From NCBI GenBank assembly GCA_030268105.1, contig BSDZ01000011.1:2517001-2581000 (forward strand): a stretch of 64,000 nucleotides of DNA, in the 5' to 3' direction. This stretch comes from Volvox africanus (Eukaryota; Chlorophyta; Chlorophyceae; Chlamydomonadales; Volvocaceae). The stretch's first letter is position 1, and every line of letters starts with the position of its first letter. Shown here in pieces: positions 37,167 through 51,500 of this stretch. The position numbers and the translations under genes were made by a program. The notes under the pieces are model-generated. The model saw nothing but the letters and a program-made list of their open reading frames with translations, did not search any database and was not told the origin of the DNA.

Positions 37167-37415
37167 CGAGGACTTACTCATCCGTGACGCCCACAGCGGA
37201 GCGAGTCGGCAGTCAGATAGCTACAGAATCGGCCAAGTACATTTGGTTGCAGATGGTCCATGACTGCATGGCTCACTGGGAAGACCTGGCGGCGAGGCCT
37301 GCAGGGATTGCTTCGCAGTGCAGTATAATTATTGGTCCCGAATGTCGCACCTTGCGCGGATATGGTTTGGTACCACTAACCTATGGGTAGCGCAGTCAAC
37401 GAAATGCTGATGTAT

Positions 37416-37420
37416 TGTAA
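37416..37420 (+). terminator. TGTAA poly(A) signal of the WW gene
   Basis: tgtattgtaaataaa, 250 bp after the stop; TGTAA is the usual chlorophycean polyadenylation signal. Confidence 0.7.
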
Positions 37421-40161
37421 ATAAAAACTAGCAGGATTATAATCACTGTCGGCTTGGGCAGAAGTTTTGGATATTGAATTGGAGATTGGGATTGGGTCGC
37501 GTAAGCCGGAACGGGGCCCGAATTACCAGGGCTCCCAATTGGCCCGAAGGCAAACAAAGTCATGTATAGAATATAGATAAACTCCGTCCATTGGAGGATA
37601 CCTTCCAGTCACAGTTACGCCAAGGAACGCAGCGTCAATAGAAACTACTGATTTCGTAAAACCTCAAGAAGAATGACCGGGGGTGGTCAGACATCAACTT
37701 TGTGAGACCAAAGGTGTGTAGATCTCACATAATTTAACGCGCACGCTATAAGCTACTTTTCACGTCAAACACACAATCCCGTAGATGTGGAACCCATCGA
37801 CAATCCGTAAAATTTCACAAACATTGCACTCAAATTACACGCACATAAATGTATTTATGCTCTAGCAATATTGAAGCTTAAGTGCACGACAGGCAGTGCA
37901 TGTGAAGTCCAGAGGGTACTCTGATTACTAGCGAAATCGCTGAAACTCAGAAATAACTGAAGAGACGGAGTTGGGCAGCTATGAAGCAAACTGAATCACA
38001 GGTCCAGCTGGACCAGAAGGGTACTTTCCTCGGAAAGGTAACTCTTTATGAAAGAGAATTATATGAGGCTGCCAAAGGCAACCGTGTCCAGGTCAGCTGT
38101 CCCTTTGATGTATCGCCGAGCTGGCACGTTGTCTCGGCCCGCTCCCAGCTGGCATTTAGTACGACTGTCTTAAATTTGTGGGTCCATAATACGCACTCAA
38201 TTCATCAACTTAGTTTATAGATAATGCTTGTATTACGAATGCTTCGGGCATCGATGGGGCCCGGAGTACAGATGGAGGACAGAGGACAGAGGAGTGCTCG
38301 AGTTAGGAATGGGCGAGAGGCGCTCACTCAGTGCCAGGCTGCGAGGGCGACGGAAACAGCAGGCCGGACTTCTGATTCTCATCTTTAACACAAAAGAAGT
38401 CGTCAAGAAGGACAAGGTGTGAACCGTTCTGATTCTCAATTGTCGATGGCCGATGTAGGGTTGTCTAGTTTTTTTGGAACAGATTCCGTTGTGCAATATT
38501 CGTTGTGATCTCTCTATCTGGTCCCTAAAATTCTGCAATTGCATTCCCAAGCAAATTGCTAAGTTTCCCTCCTCGGTTCCCTCCCTGCACACGCTGTAGG
38601 CTGAGGACGCCGCCGTCGCAGAGACTAATACATATGTATAGAGGGAAAGTGTCGTGAAGAGGATCTGCCGAGCCGAATGTGCAGTTATTGCTGGGTCGTG
38701 GGAGGATGCCTTCCCTGCTATAGTAGCGTTGCATACGCGTGCGCGTGTGCACATGCGTGCAATGCACGACACCCTGGCCGCCGCGCGGTGCCTGGGTGGC
38801 ATGGAATGATGTTTTACCACTCTCGGTGAGTTCTTGCTGCAAGTGGACCAGTCCACGTAGAGCTGTAGGTCAGGGCATGTGACTGAACGTTCACCTGCCC
38901 AGACATTTGGGCTTGGGTGTACTTCATCATAGAGCAGCGTAGTGTTTTCTACGTGTTTTGCGCCTTTGATCGCAGCCTTTGCGGGACAATTTTGAAGTCT
39001 AAGGTTTATGCGTGTGAAGAGAGTGCGTGATGTATGTGCGGAGGAGTATGATTTGTCTGCTTGGCTCGCATTATAGCGCGTCCCAAGCCCAGTGGTAGAG
39101 AGGAGCGAGTATCTTATGGTGGCTTACCCCTGGGCCCGAAACACAATCTCTTTCAAATCCAATTTCAAACCCAACACACCAATGTGTGGGCGACTTGGTG
39201 CCGTGCCGTTGGCGTTGCCCGGTATTGCGGCGGCCGACGTGCAGTTGTGCAGCCCTGGCGCAGCCTATAGATGCAACCGCGTTGTGAAGATTAATGACGG
39301 AAGGAAAACTTGTGTGCATATATGTGGAACACCCTACCCCGCTCCCCCTGTTGCATTTATTTGGTGAGCCATGTTCGGATCCGTTGGCTAATGGGCGGTT
39401 TCGTTATCGGATCTCGTGCACCCTAGGGGGTATGACAGTGACATGGTCTTCCCGTGCTTACACGTGAGCGTTAGCCCATATGTATATTTTGTTATAATGC
39501 GTTGATGATCTTTTCGTTCATAGCCGTCACCGGGTGGCAGAATTTGTGGATGCTGGCGATGGCGATGACTGTGCAGGTATTCGTAGAGAACATGTAATTG
39601 ATACTTGCGCTGGGCCATTGGTACACAGCAATTCAAGCGGTACGCTTTTGCCGGACGAATTTCGGAGTAAGTCCGACGTATATAAGAGTGTTGTATCCGG
39701 GGACGAGGCCCCCTGTGTCAGCCCCCTTTACGCGCAGCACATAACAACAGTATCACAGTAACAAATCATGGCAGCAGACATGACATTCGGCTGGACTCGG
39801 ACAACATCGGGATCCAGCTGATTCGGAGTGTTGGTGAAACATTTCGGTTCTGCTTCTTGCTGCATCGAGACTTATGTTATAAAGGCACCGAGACCTGGAC
39901 CCTCGGCAACAGAAGGGAAGCCGATAGAAACAAGATTACAAAAACGGGTAATGTGCCAAAGTTAGACGGTCAGGACCCACATAATTTCGCTGACTAGACG
40001 CACAGTGCAGACAGTGCCGTCCCATCCGCCTTGTCCTTCAAGTTTCCAAAGCTATCTGGTTCTACATTAGTTGGGCTGCAAAGCTACAAATGGGCTATGC
40101 TGACCACAAACAGCTTTACCAACTGCACCGACGGTTCGATGGGACAACTTGCAATTGATTG
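37421..40161. other. Intergenic interval, no convincing gene
   Basis: Short frames occur on both strands, for example ATG 37981 on plus followed by a plausible donor (ggaaag/gtaact), and ATG 39534 on plus for 75 residues. None has coding-like continuity or a partner exon. Composition is lower in GC than the genes. Confidence 0.45.
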
Positions 40162-40166
40162 TTACA
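40162..40166 (-). terminator. TGTAA poly(A) signal of the LRR gene
   Basis: ttaca on the plus strand, 187 bp downstream of the stop at 40353. Confidence 0.5.
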
Positions 40167-40352
40167 ACAGCGCAACAAGCTGGGCCCCTTCGGCCTTGTG
40201 ACCGCTGCCCACCTCAGCTGTGACGGACATACACTGTGACCGGGAAGGGACGTGCGGCCTGGGGCCTCCTGCGCTGCTTAGACCTTTCATAACAGTTCAG
40301 ACGCAGGTCCGAGACACCGTGCCCGTTGCCCCCCCGTGACTAACTCGAGCCC

Positions 40353-43300
40353 TCAGTCGCTGGTGATACACTTGGTGACGCACAGAGGCATTCGCGGAGC
40401 AAGGTCCCGCATCCAGGCCTCTGCCCGGCGGGCCTGCTGTGAGGGGCACAATTGCACCAAGTTGCGCAGTCCGCTCAGCCGCGTCAGGCTATCCTGACCT
40501 GCTTGCCTGAGCGGAAGAGAAGCGGCCAGCGTGTAGGGGTTAAGAACGGCATCACGCAGCGCGAGGGCGGAGCCTCGGGCCTCTTCCCTGGCACGCTGCA
40601 GAGGACAGCTAGCTCGAATGGTGTAAGACTGTAGTACGACATGAAACCGGGACCAAACTCGCAGGCACCGCATTCACAAGCCCTGACGTCCCGTCCATTC
40701 CACCTAACCTAGCCACAACGCGGGCCCGCCTCGAGGTGCCCCGTTTCCCGATGGTCCCAATCGTCGAGCCAAGCTTCGCTCCCTCTTACCCTCACACCAG
40801 TCGCATGTCGCACCCAGCGCACCAAGACCATCCCAAACCGAACTCCAACGCTGCTCACCCCACGTGCTCGCACACCGTCAACTCCCGCAGCTCCCGCAGT
40901 ACGCTCAAGCCCTCCAGCAGCCGGTCCTGAAGCTCCCCTGGCACCTGCCAATACAAGGCCTGTAGCCGCGGCAGCCGCGGCAACGCATCCAGCAGTAGCC
41001 GCACCGACCCAGCGCTGCGGCCCACATCCAATAAGCCCCTCCTTTCCACTTCCCGCATCGGTTTCCGTGACTGAGTTACTCGCAGGGAACGCAACGACAA
41101 GCCACAGCACTCCACAAGCGCCTCCAGGTCACCTGCCACCATTAGCTGCGTGCTGCGCTGCGTGGGAATGCCCGCTCCACCTGTGCTGGGGTCGGTGGCG
41201 TCGGCAACGGAGGCCCCCAACGCCAGGCGGGTCAGGTGGCTGCAGCCGGCGGCGGGCAGCAGACCAATGAGGGGCGGTAGGGTGCAGTTGAGGGCCGGGA
41301 GGCTAGCGAGATGAGGCAGCAGCGGGGCACTTGCGGCAGCAGCACTGGCGTCGGTGGCTTTGGCGCCGTTTGGCACTGGCGTCAGCGGCCTCTGCAGCGC
41401 CAGCGTGAGTCCCACCAGACTTAGGTGCTGCAAGCTGGAGGGCAGCCAGGAGATCTGCAGCCGGGCTACGGAGGGTGATGATAAGGGAAGGCCAGCAGGC
41501 GTTATGGGCATATTGTGTCTCTCATCCCAACGACGCGATGCCTTCATGTTCACCCATGTCGAATCATTTCGTTCCTACCTATATAGTTCTGGCTTAAGTG
41601 CACGATTCATTATTCTATGCCACACAGTACACACACAGTACGTGCATAGTACATGCACAGTACACGCACCGTCATGCGAAAAGTGCGAGACTGACCTATC
41701 CTGACAGCATACGAATACAATAAATATACACGCGGCTTCGGAGCTCACCTGGCGCGTCAAGGTGAAGGGAGATGAGGGAGGCCAGCAGGCCTCAGGGGCG
41801 ACCGCGCAACGCCGACAGCTGTGCAGATCTCCCCCCCAGGGCCTCGGTTGGGATCGCTGTTGGCGCGAGGAAGTAAATGCTCGTCCCAACCCGCGCCAAG
41901 AGACGTTTTGACGGTGGCGCTATTAATGTGGAAACCCAGGTACTCCAGACCTATACCTGGGGGTCGGGTAGAATCTTGTGGACATCCACCTATTTTGCTA
42001 CACGATGGCGACAAAGCTGGCACCGCCGAGCCAGGCTGCGGCAAGATCACATCCAGCCACTGCAGGTCGCTGGTATGCAAGTCGATCGCTTTCAGAGTAG
42101 ACCGCTGGATCAGATGAACCAGAACGTCCGACGGGTCGTAAGGCGGCCCGGCCTAGACGGGGGGGAGTAAGGGGAAGGCCAACTGGGATGAGTGTGAGTA
42201 TTTGCGAATACGGCACATTATTTCGATTCTGCCTCAATTCTCGGAGAGCGCGGAATGAAGTGTTTGCCACGTCCGATGGAGCTTCCAGCTGCCGGCGTTG
42301 GATGTGACGGCAGTACTGCTAGGCGGTAGCGCATGCTTTCCTGCTTGCGACTTGCCGCCCACCTAACGGTGTCCAATGTAGCGCTCTCAGTCGTCCACTC
42401 GGGGGAAAGCCTGTACTACCCTGTGCACTACCCTGTGCTGGTACACACACTGCCAAGCAAGGAGGCGCATATCACGAAGAGGGAGACCTCTCCGTGTTTG
42501 GTGAAATCATACATGTCTTCGGAACACAAATGGATTTAACAAACCCGGCAAGCGCCTCCACTTCACCCTTCCACCACCACCCGTGAACACCCATAGCCCG
42601 CACCGATTGATTCAACCTTGATGTTCTCGGCCTCCGCGTTATATCCCGCAGGGTCAGAAACTGCAGCTCCGAAACCGCCTCCAACGTGTGCGGTTGTAGC
42701 TCCGTCAACTCGGAGCGCTCCTGTAGGGTAAAAAGGGCGCCGGGTGAGGATGTGTCTTTTAACCTTCCAAAGCCATCAGTGTATGACGTGTCCACCCTGT
42801 CCCCGGTAGACGCCTCGAAATAGCACGGTGCCGTGCGCGCGGGGGCCTCCATTAACCCACGAATCACTCTTTGGTCTGATACGCGGCCGCAGAAGGCCCT
42901 TCCCAATCTAAACAGCTGGTCACATCGGGCCACCCGGTAGCCCACCGAGGAAGTCTGAGGGTCTTCAAGCACCAGGGATTTCAGTATGCATCCCGACAGA
43001 CTCCCCGCCACAGCGTTCAACGCCGCTGCCGCATCCATGCAGTGTCCCAACCAGCTGTTGGTGCTGGTGCGAATGCCCACGGCTGCATCAGCGGAACGCA
43101 GCGCCACCGAGTCCATCGCAATCCCTGTGTCACCTTTCATATTCCTGCGAATATCAGCGGTGCCAGAATTGCTAGCACCATCACCCCTCCTGCTTGCGCC
43201 TGAGGAGGCCTCGTCTACAGGAGAAGTCCCAGGGCCCACGTCGCCGCAGGATGGCTGCTGCAGCTGCCAGTGCAAGTCCTGCCAGATAAAGATGCTCTGG

Positions 43301-44856
43301 GTGGTGTCAGTCGGGGGTTCGCGGATGCAGCACAGTCCCCGAGCATTCCGTGGGTCGGCAGCAACCCAGTTGTACAACGTACGAGGAGCTTGTTGCCAGC
43401 CGGACAGTACCTGGAAGCCGAAGCACCGTAGCCGAGGCACTGCCCGACGTGCGTCCTGAAGCAGTGCCGGTGGTGAAAGAAATGCGCGGCCCATGTTGCG
43501 GCAGCTCACACGCAATCTAAGGTGCGTCAGCCGCTGCAGCGGCGCCAACGAGGTCAAGGAGATCGTCAATGAATCCATCGCCAGGGCACCGTTGCGAAAA
43601 CGACGGCGAGAGACACCGACAACCCCCTCGCCGTCGCTGCTGCTGCTACTGCTGCCGCTGCCATCATAGTGGATGTTGGCATTACTGCCAATGTAACCAC
43701 CGCTGCCGCAGTCGGCAGGGCGATCACCATCAATGTTCGCAGCAGGTGCAACTACCGGTGCATCGCCAGTGCCAACACCAGCAACGTCTGCCGCACCAGC
43801 CAGCTTCACTGCCGCTCCTCGTGGCCAGGTGACAGTAAAGTGCAGGCTCTCCAGGTTGGTCATGCCAGCCAGCAATGAAACCCTGTTTGCCGGCAGAGGC
43901 GTGTCGAAGCATAGGCGTGTGAGCTCTGGCAACGCACTTAGTTGTCCTAACAATCGCATGTCGATGTGGACGCCGTAGAGCTCCAGGGAGCGCAGATGCC
44001 ACAGCTCCACGACTGCGCTAACATCGGGCGCACAGACGCGCCGTTGTGCTGGTGGCGGTGCAACAGGTCCACAACAGCAATGAAAACAGTCCCCCGCTTT
44101 GCAGCCAGCGATCGATGACTTTGACGTCTGCGGCAGCGAGGCGACGCCGGGCGCTAAGCTGGTAGGGATCGCCACCGCTGCGGAAACTGCGAGGAAAGGG
44201 GCTATGGCGCTGCCGGCTGCCTGGCTAGCCTTGCAAACGACGCCAGAAATGGACCCACATCCACACGGCAACCCAGCACATGTCAGCCCGGCCATTGGGG
44301 CTGCGGATGAGTGCTGGATGCGCAGACGCTCCTGACGCGTTGCCGTTAGGTATCGCAGCATATCGCCTAAAGGCAAGGCCTGCCGATAAGGGCCAGGCTC
44401 AGGTGCGGTGCAGCTGTTGGTAGCACCGCCGACATTGGAACTGTCAATGCCGCTGCCATGAGTTCCAGCCCGGTGACCATGGGCATCTCGTGCTGTGGGC
44501 AGCAGTACTGACATGCCGTAACGTGCTATACGGCTTAGCCCAAAAGTCGACTTTGGATAATCGTCCTCCGTGTTTGGATAATCGTCCTCCTCGTTTTTCT
44601 CAACGAGCGGCAGACCATTGCCGTCACCTCCCATGGTCCTGCGACTGTCACCACCCCGCAGAAGCGTCAGCACAACGCGGCCGTACTGCTCCAACTCTCC
44701 ATGAAACGAATTGGAAATCCAAGCCAACATCTCCGCAGTGGGGTTTCTGGCGTTGCTAGGGAAAATTGACCGCAGGACTGCCTGCGCGCTTCTTGACGGG
44801 CTCAATCCTGACGGAGCCGAAATCCTACCCAGCTCTACAGCAGGACATTCTGACAT
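40353..44856 (-). CDS. Leucine-rich-repeat protein with an unresolved frame break
   Basis: Exons 44856-42604 (ATG at 44856, 751 codons), 42152-41749 (internally problematic), 41465-40859 and 40506-40353, about 1,130 residues. LRR-like strands are spread through it: LWHLRSLELYGVHIDMRLLG, LPELTRLCFDTPLP, TNLESLHFTVTWP, LQRLTHLRLRVSCRNMG, LTRLALGASV, RLPRLQALYWQVPG. They are separated by long disordered Gly/Ser/Asp insertions. The spacing resembles the irregular LRRs of F-box/RNI-type proteins, but no F-box, kinase or membrane segment is visible. In 42152-41749 the upstream half is one base out of frame with the downstream half (LLASLISLHLDAP), and the straight reading contains a TGA. Either a short intron lies within, or the seven-G run near 41833 carries an extra base and the gene is damaged. 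Confidence 0.65.
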
Positions 44857-45558
44857 CCCAGGTGCCTGATATGTGCATGGATTTGTATTCCGTAGAGGCG
44901 CGTGGACGAGGACCGGCAGGCTGGGCTGCAGTCTGGGATGGAGGGACCTCCAACCCTTGCATACGAGCCGTGCCTCCTGACCATACAGCGCAAGTTATGG
45001 ATTTAATAGCAATACATTGACTGACTTGTCTCTTACACGGTATGCGTCAAGAACTGGTAACATTCGCACCTTGACAACGTTCACATCGCCATGCGACAGA
45101 ATTGCCTGCGTCATAGCAAATCATCACAGTTCGTCATTGTGTAACAAAAGAGCTACCCTTATCACTTGGAAACACCTGGAGGAGCTCCGAGGGCATGTTC
45201 GCCCACATCGAACCTGGACAAAGATAAGAACCGCGCATGAGCCGCGCGTAGACAACGACATAAGTACCGAACGGGCTTTCCCTGACCTTCATGGCGCTGC
45301 ACAATTGCAGATTCGCTATTAACACCATAAAGCTTCACCTGTTGCCCCAGCGGTGTCATTTATGCTTTGCTACAACGACACGGCTTGCCAATAACACCAC
45401 AATGCCATCCACATCCTACTTATACAACGCATAACAATGGTATTTGTCCAATAATACTAGCAAACTTCTGCTCACGATGTATGCCCGCAAACAGGTCTCG
45501 GAAAGGTCTCGTTGTTCGTTAGCGACGTTCGCGTCGTCCCAAACCTGCGTAAGTCATC
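44857..45558. other. Intergenic interval, no gene seen
   Basis: Between the LRR gene start and the ALY/LIN9 stop, both on minus. Presumed ALY/LIN9 poly(A) signal (ttaca on plus) at 45033-45037. Confidence 0.5.
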
Positions 45559-48500
45559 TCATGCAAACGCTCTTGTCAAATGTCCCTTCAGGCCCTGCAC
45601 AGATTGCACGATGTCCGCATATAACGCGTCGTTTTCCCCATCCGTTCGTATCTGTAATTGCTGCACAGCGAGGTCAAGCGCCTCTGCGACGGCTGAGGCG
45701 GGAACGTTCCCAGCGGTGCACTTCTGTATGGTGAAGAGCACCCCCACGCAACCGACGATGACGTCTCGCAACCAGCGTTCCGCAAGCTCTTCCTCCGCCA
45801 TGACCTGCTCCGTGGGTGATGGACACGCGCTGGGAACTGCCTCAACCGTGCGGTCCGCCAACGCAACGGACTCCGACATCCTCTCCAGCGACGGATCATC
45901 CTCCAGTTTCACGCCAGCTAGACTTGTCGGCTCAGCTAGCTCTGCTGACGTATCGCCTGCTCCGATGCTACTGCAATCGGTTGGCGCGCTTGCATGGCGA
46001 CCGTCGATACTCTCATCGCCGTCGGCCGGTAGTGTGTGGGGTGGGTGTGCCACGGTCAACGCAGGCGCCTGCTCCTGACCATCTACCGCCGCCGGTGGTT
46101 GCGGCACAAGTTGCGGTAAAATGGCGCCTGGCGGCAGCACCAGCGGCACGGACGTGCCACACGGCGCCTGCAAAATGATGGGAGCTACCACTGGGACTGA
46201 CTGGGGCCCAGATTGCAACAGCAAAGATTGCCCATCGGTTCCCTTGCCACGGCAACTATCGACCACTGTCCGCGCCTCCGACAAGGCCTGCTCCACAAGC
46301 TGTTCCGGGTTCGATACCTGCATCCCAGGACCAGAAGACGGGGCTCCTTGGCCTTGGAACTGCGGCAAGCCCGCGGCCGTTGGTACTGGCACAGCTGTTG
46401 ATGCAGTTGCAGCCGCAGCGCTGGGCCGTGGCGGCGGCACGACTAGCGGTGCACCCGGGGAGAGCGGCTGAATCTGCATCGTTACTTTGTTGGCGGCCGG
46501 ACGGGCCTGCGACCCCGTCACTGGCAGTGTTGTAGAGGACGTTGGCAATGATCCTAGCACGGCTGCAATGGGCGATGGAGCGGCAGCTGGCACGGGGGGG
46601 GGTGTTTGAGACTGCGCAGGTGGCGTTTGCGGAACCAGCAGCGGTGGCAGCTGAGTGGGAGGTCCCAGGGGGCCCTGCGACGGCAACGCCTGCGGCTGAT
46701 GCGTCGAGGCTGGCAGAACCCCCCCAGAATCACCTGGCCGCATGCCGGTGCCTGCGGCAGCCACAATTGCCGCGTTAGCCGCGGCCACCAACTGCTGCTG
46801 CTGCTGTTGCAGTGCCAACGCCGGCCCGAACGTCACTGGTGCTGTGGGTGCTGCCGCAGCAGCATTAATCTGTTGCTGACGAGCCTGCAGCCTGCTTAGC
46901 GCGGCCTCGAGCACAGCGTTGGTGTCCCGCAATTTTAACACAACGTTCGTGTACTTGAGTTGAAAATTGTCCGTTCGGTTGCCGTTTTCATCCGTGTGCA
47001 GCCCTGATGCCGCCTCATTGTTCAGCTGCGTCAGCTGCGCTACGAGGTCTTCTTTCACCTCTAATGCGCGCTGTACCTCCGCCACCATCGCTGCATCCTG
47101 ATCGCGCATCTGCAAAGTAGTCGCGGGTTAGGAAGCAGCTTTAACACCAACTCTCGCGATGCTGTGCGCACGCTAATCCCCGTGGTTAAACATACTCTGA
47201 TAGGGGACAGACAGGGTTCCCTCCACGGGAAACGCACGATAGATGCTCCATCCGTTTCTGGATTTTTGTAAACGCATGGCTGACACGCATAGAACAGCTC
47301 CAGTAGCAATGTGTGCGATCCACTATTGCGGCGGCATTCAGGACGTAAACCAGCCGGGCACCACTAGGGTTCTTAATGGGAAAGCCGCTACAGGGCTGCT
47401 GGCGCCTCACCATTTGGGTATCCAGGCCTGTTGCAAAGGAGCCCAGCGGTCGCGGAGGAAGAGTCGGTGGCCGGAGGGCCATTCCGGGCGGAGGCAGCAG
47501 ACCACGCAGGCTGGCCAGACGCACCGGATCGTAAGGCCGCCCGTTGAGCAAGAAGGGAACGATAGCCATGTGCAGCGGCATGCATTCGTGCGGGTCGAGG
47601 GGCATGACGTCCGTGTCTGGAATAACCTCCGTCATGAGATCGCCCCGGTGGAACTGCACCCTGCGCGCCACAAAAGGACGATTGGATCCACAACGATAAT
47701 GCATAGCGGAATAATGAAGCCGTGAACCCACAAAAGCAGGACGGCTTTCAAGTCCTGCTGTGCCGTCAGTGTCCAGGGCGTGGCCTACGCTAGCCCGGTT
47801 TGAATCAGCTCATACTTTGGCGTCACCCGAAATCATTTCATCCAGCCCGTCCCCTCACGGTCTCGAACCATAATCCTTCTACCTGTATTTACTGCCTTTC
47901 ACTGTAAGGATTACACCGTCATACAGTTGACGCGTGTGGGGATGACGGGCTGTGACCTCCTGTCCGACGCGGAGCTGCCGGGGAAGCTCATGGGGCACTT
48001 CCATACCAAGGGCAACCTCCTCGTACTTTATTCGCGCGTGTTCCCTGGGTACGAAGAAAGCGTTAACATAGGTTAACTGCGCATAGACACAAGATGTTTT
48101 GGGCCATTCGTTTATGAATTAAGATGATTGCAACATCCCTTCAAAATAAACACAAACCGGTAGATATACTGCCGCTGTCTGACCACAGTCTCACCAGCCC
48201 GGTATGCACGACGATGTTGACACATTTTTTATCGTGCAAGAAATCAGGAACACAATTAAATAAGTCATATTTCCTTTATGCCATCGGAAACACAGCTCCT
48301 CCCCATCGCCAGTCCCTGTTCACCTGTACCCCTCCAACCTCAGCCTTTCTTCCCGCAGGAAGGCAAGCGATAGTCGACGTGGGCGGCCTAGCGCAGCTCG
48401 CAGCACTGACCACTCCAGCCGCGTGAGCTTCGTGGTTGGCAGCTGCATGTGCAACGCGCAGAATTCCTACGACGGCCAGAGCAGAGAAACATAATATGCC

Positions 48501-51500
48501 CTTCATATGCAAAGAGATATGGATGGAGGTGGTAAGAAGTGGCCGCATTAGTAATACTGGCTTAATCCTCAGAAACCCACTCCACAGTTGAAACTTCAAA
48601 TCCAACACTGCCTACGTCACCAGACCATAGGGGCAACCACACTCTTAGAAAAGCAGTCGGCAGGACGGAACAAGGGCGTTACGGAAGCGCCCGTGTGCAT
48701 AGATGTAGCCAGATGCTTGTGGGGCTCACTTACTAGCAGCTCATTTCGCAAGAACCAGGGCCGGTCCAGCGCGCAGTACACAAATTCGTACATGCACCAA
48801 CGCCGCGTGCGCGGCCCAAGGCAGTGCCGCAGCGCAATCTCAGCGGCAGACATCGCCGTTGACGCCTCGCCAGGGCCCGCGTTATTCGCCCCGCTGCTCC
48901 CTGCGGCATCCAATGCGACCGTTGCGCCACCCCCGGATGCTGCCGCCGGTGTATGAACGCAAAGGGTAGGGTTGAGTCTTATCGCCCCAGAACTTCAGTC
49001 AGCATAGTGAGATACCAGGTATAGGGTCTGGCCGAGGCCGTCCTGGACATGCGCAAAAAACTGGCAAAGTATGGCATTGACATATCTCCGCTGCACATAA
49101 GGACATTGCAAAATAACATGCAGCAATTGGGCTGCCTGGATGTTCATCCCAGATTGGCAGACTGTTTACAGCTTAAGACTGATTCCTTCTTGCCTAGAAC
49201 AACTTTTAGGTATGACTACCTCCTGAACCAGGATGTCAATTGGCGTTGCACACAGCATACTGTATCCCTCACCTGCTTGCAGCGCCGGAACATTTAAGGA
49301 CTCCCACATGGGAGGGAGGCGCTCCGGAAGCAATTTGCGCCGGCGTGTTCGCCCAGCGGGCGGCTGATTTGTTGCACGTGCTGGCCCAAAGCGAATGGCA
49401 GGAGGAACTGCCACCTGATACCCTGCCTGACCATGCACGCCGGCCCCCGCACTTGCTTTGGCACGACCAGAAGTTGGCGCCTGAATGGGCGCCAGGGCCG
49501 GTGCCGGCTCAGGAATTAGCATCTGAGCCTCAGATAATGGACCTGGCCCAGCACCACCACCAGCATCATCTTCCACTGGAGACGCTTCCTTTCCAGTTGC
49601 TTCGCTCACTGCCGTCGGTGAATAACGCTCACCCGCACGTCGACTCCCTGGCCCACTGACTGCAAGACGCGCTGATGCACGGGTCCTAACGGGTGGTACT
49701 GACGCTAATAGAACGGCAGTGTTGTTCGCCATTTCAGTGGCGTGGGTGCTGGGTCCTTCATCGGAGGGCCCCGCTGGCGGCGAGGCAGGTGCAGACTCCG
49801 GGGGAGGCGTAGTACTTGCAACAGCTGCCCCTGCTGCTTGCGTTGCTTCCGCCGCGGCCACTGCCGCAGCCACAGCGGCGACAACACTCCGCACACCCCG
49901 ACCTCCAACCCCGTCCTCCTCCTCTGCTGCTGCCGCCGCGGCAAGAGCAATTGCAGTTGGTTTTCGCTTGCGGACTGGCCTCCCCGAGGGTCCCGGGGAT
50001 GTCGCTAGTGGCACTGTCGTCATCGTCCCTGCCCCCTCAGGGCTGGATTCATTTCCTGTCGGGACTGCTGCGGACTCATTCGCTTGCGTGGCCGTTACAG
50101 CATTAGCATCGCTACCTACGTCAGCTGTCTCCGGCATCAGCGTCGCAGTGGCAGCGCCACCACGCGGCTGTGAGGTTGTCGGAGACCCTCGAGGTTCCTT
50201 CTTAACCCTTATACCAGCCGTTGAAACGGGGCGTGCTGACGCGGTGGTGGTACTGGTCATGGGTAGAGGCGCCGGTGCCGCTGCTGCTGCAGCTGCCACA
50301 GCAGCAGCAGAGGACGCAGCAACGCGTATTCGAGGGCTGCGCAGCACAGTGGTACTAGGCATGGGTACCGCGTCGGCTGCGGCGGCCGCTACCACAGTAG
50401 TCGCTGCAACTGCTGCCGGCCGCGCCCCGGCCTTGATTGGCGTCCCCGTTGGTGTCGGTGTTCCCCGTGCTCCACGAATCCCTGCGAGTCACCAGTGACG
50501 AGGTCGCTCCAGGCCCAGGCCCATCAAACAAGAAAAGCACACCACAAGTCAAAGATACCTTCACCCAAGTCCAAAAGAGCGTACTAGCAAATCCTCACAC
50601 TGGCTATTGTCTAGGTTTCCCCGGGTAAGGAAGTTACCTCGTCGTTTCGGGGGCGTCTCTTGTGTGGCCTCCGGCGCGTCAGGCTCTGGCATATCGTAAT
50701 CCAAATCGGCAGTGTTTGTCACCACTTCAGCCCCGCCTGGGTGCTCGTCAACAACGCTGGCGACATGCGCACCAGACGCCAGAGATAATAATGCGTCCAC
50801 TCCCTCGTCAAAATCATTGTTATGACGACCTGACAGCACAAGGAATGGGAACGCGGAGAAAGACGTGTGGCCTCAGGTAGGCTGTGGATGGCCGGACTTC
50901 AGCAGCCACTCAGGAGGCAAGACGTGATATCTTAGAAGCCACCATGACAGCAACCGCAATCCCCGGGTCCATTCATTCCTTGCACGCCCCCAGCCGGACA
51001 GAAATCGGTCTAAGGTGCGCTGCAGGGCAGCAACAGTACCTTGATTACCTCTCCAACGGTCAACAGGTGATCGATACCGCGACGCATCCACTTCGGCGCT
51101 ATCTTCAAAAAGACGCCGGCTGCGCTTGCGCTGAGAGGATGTCCATTCGCCCAGCGGTGGCGAGGGTGGCGCTTTGGCCACCACCTGCAAATGTGGGTTC
51201 AAGTTCCAGGGCATGTCATTTGTGGCCGTCCTAATGATAGAACCAAGACAGAACCCTTGGACATCCTTGAGCACAACCTGGAACCGCACATTTGTATCCG
51301 GCACCGGAAGGAACGACAGAGACAACCCATACTAGGACCCCGCCAAACCCAGCACAACGTAGTCTGCCCACAAATAAAGGCTAAAACTGTACCTTTGCTC
51401 TAGAGCTCTTGGGTGTACCGTGATTTGCCCTGGCATGGCGACGTGCTTGCGCTTCCTCTTCGGCAGCAAGCCGTTGCGGTGTCGGTTTCGGCGTCCGCTT

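Noticed and set aside
38300..39770. Several 60-90 codon plus-strand frames
   Set aside because: Length expected by chance, no phase-consistent exon joining and no recognisable residues.
49719..50498. Plus-strand 259-codon Ala/Gly/Val frame
   Set aside because: Antisense of the low-complexity linker exon of the ALY/LIN9 gene.
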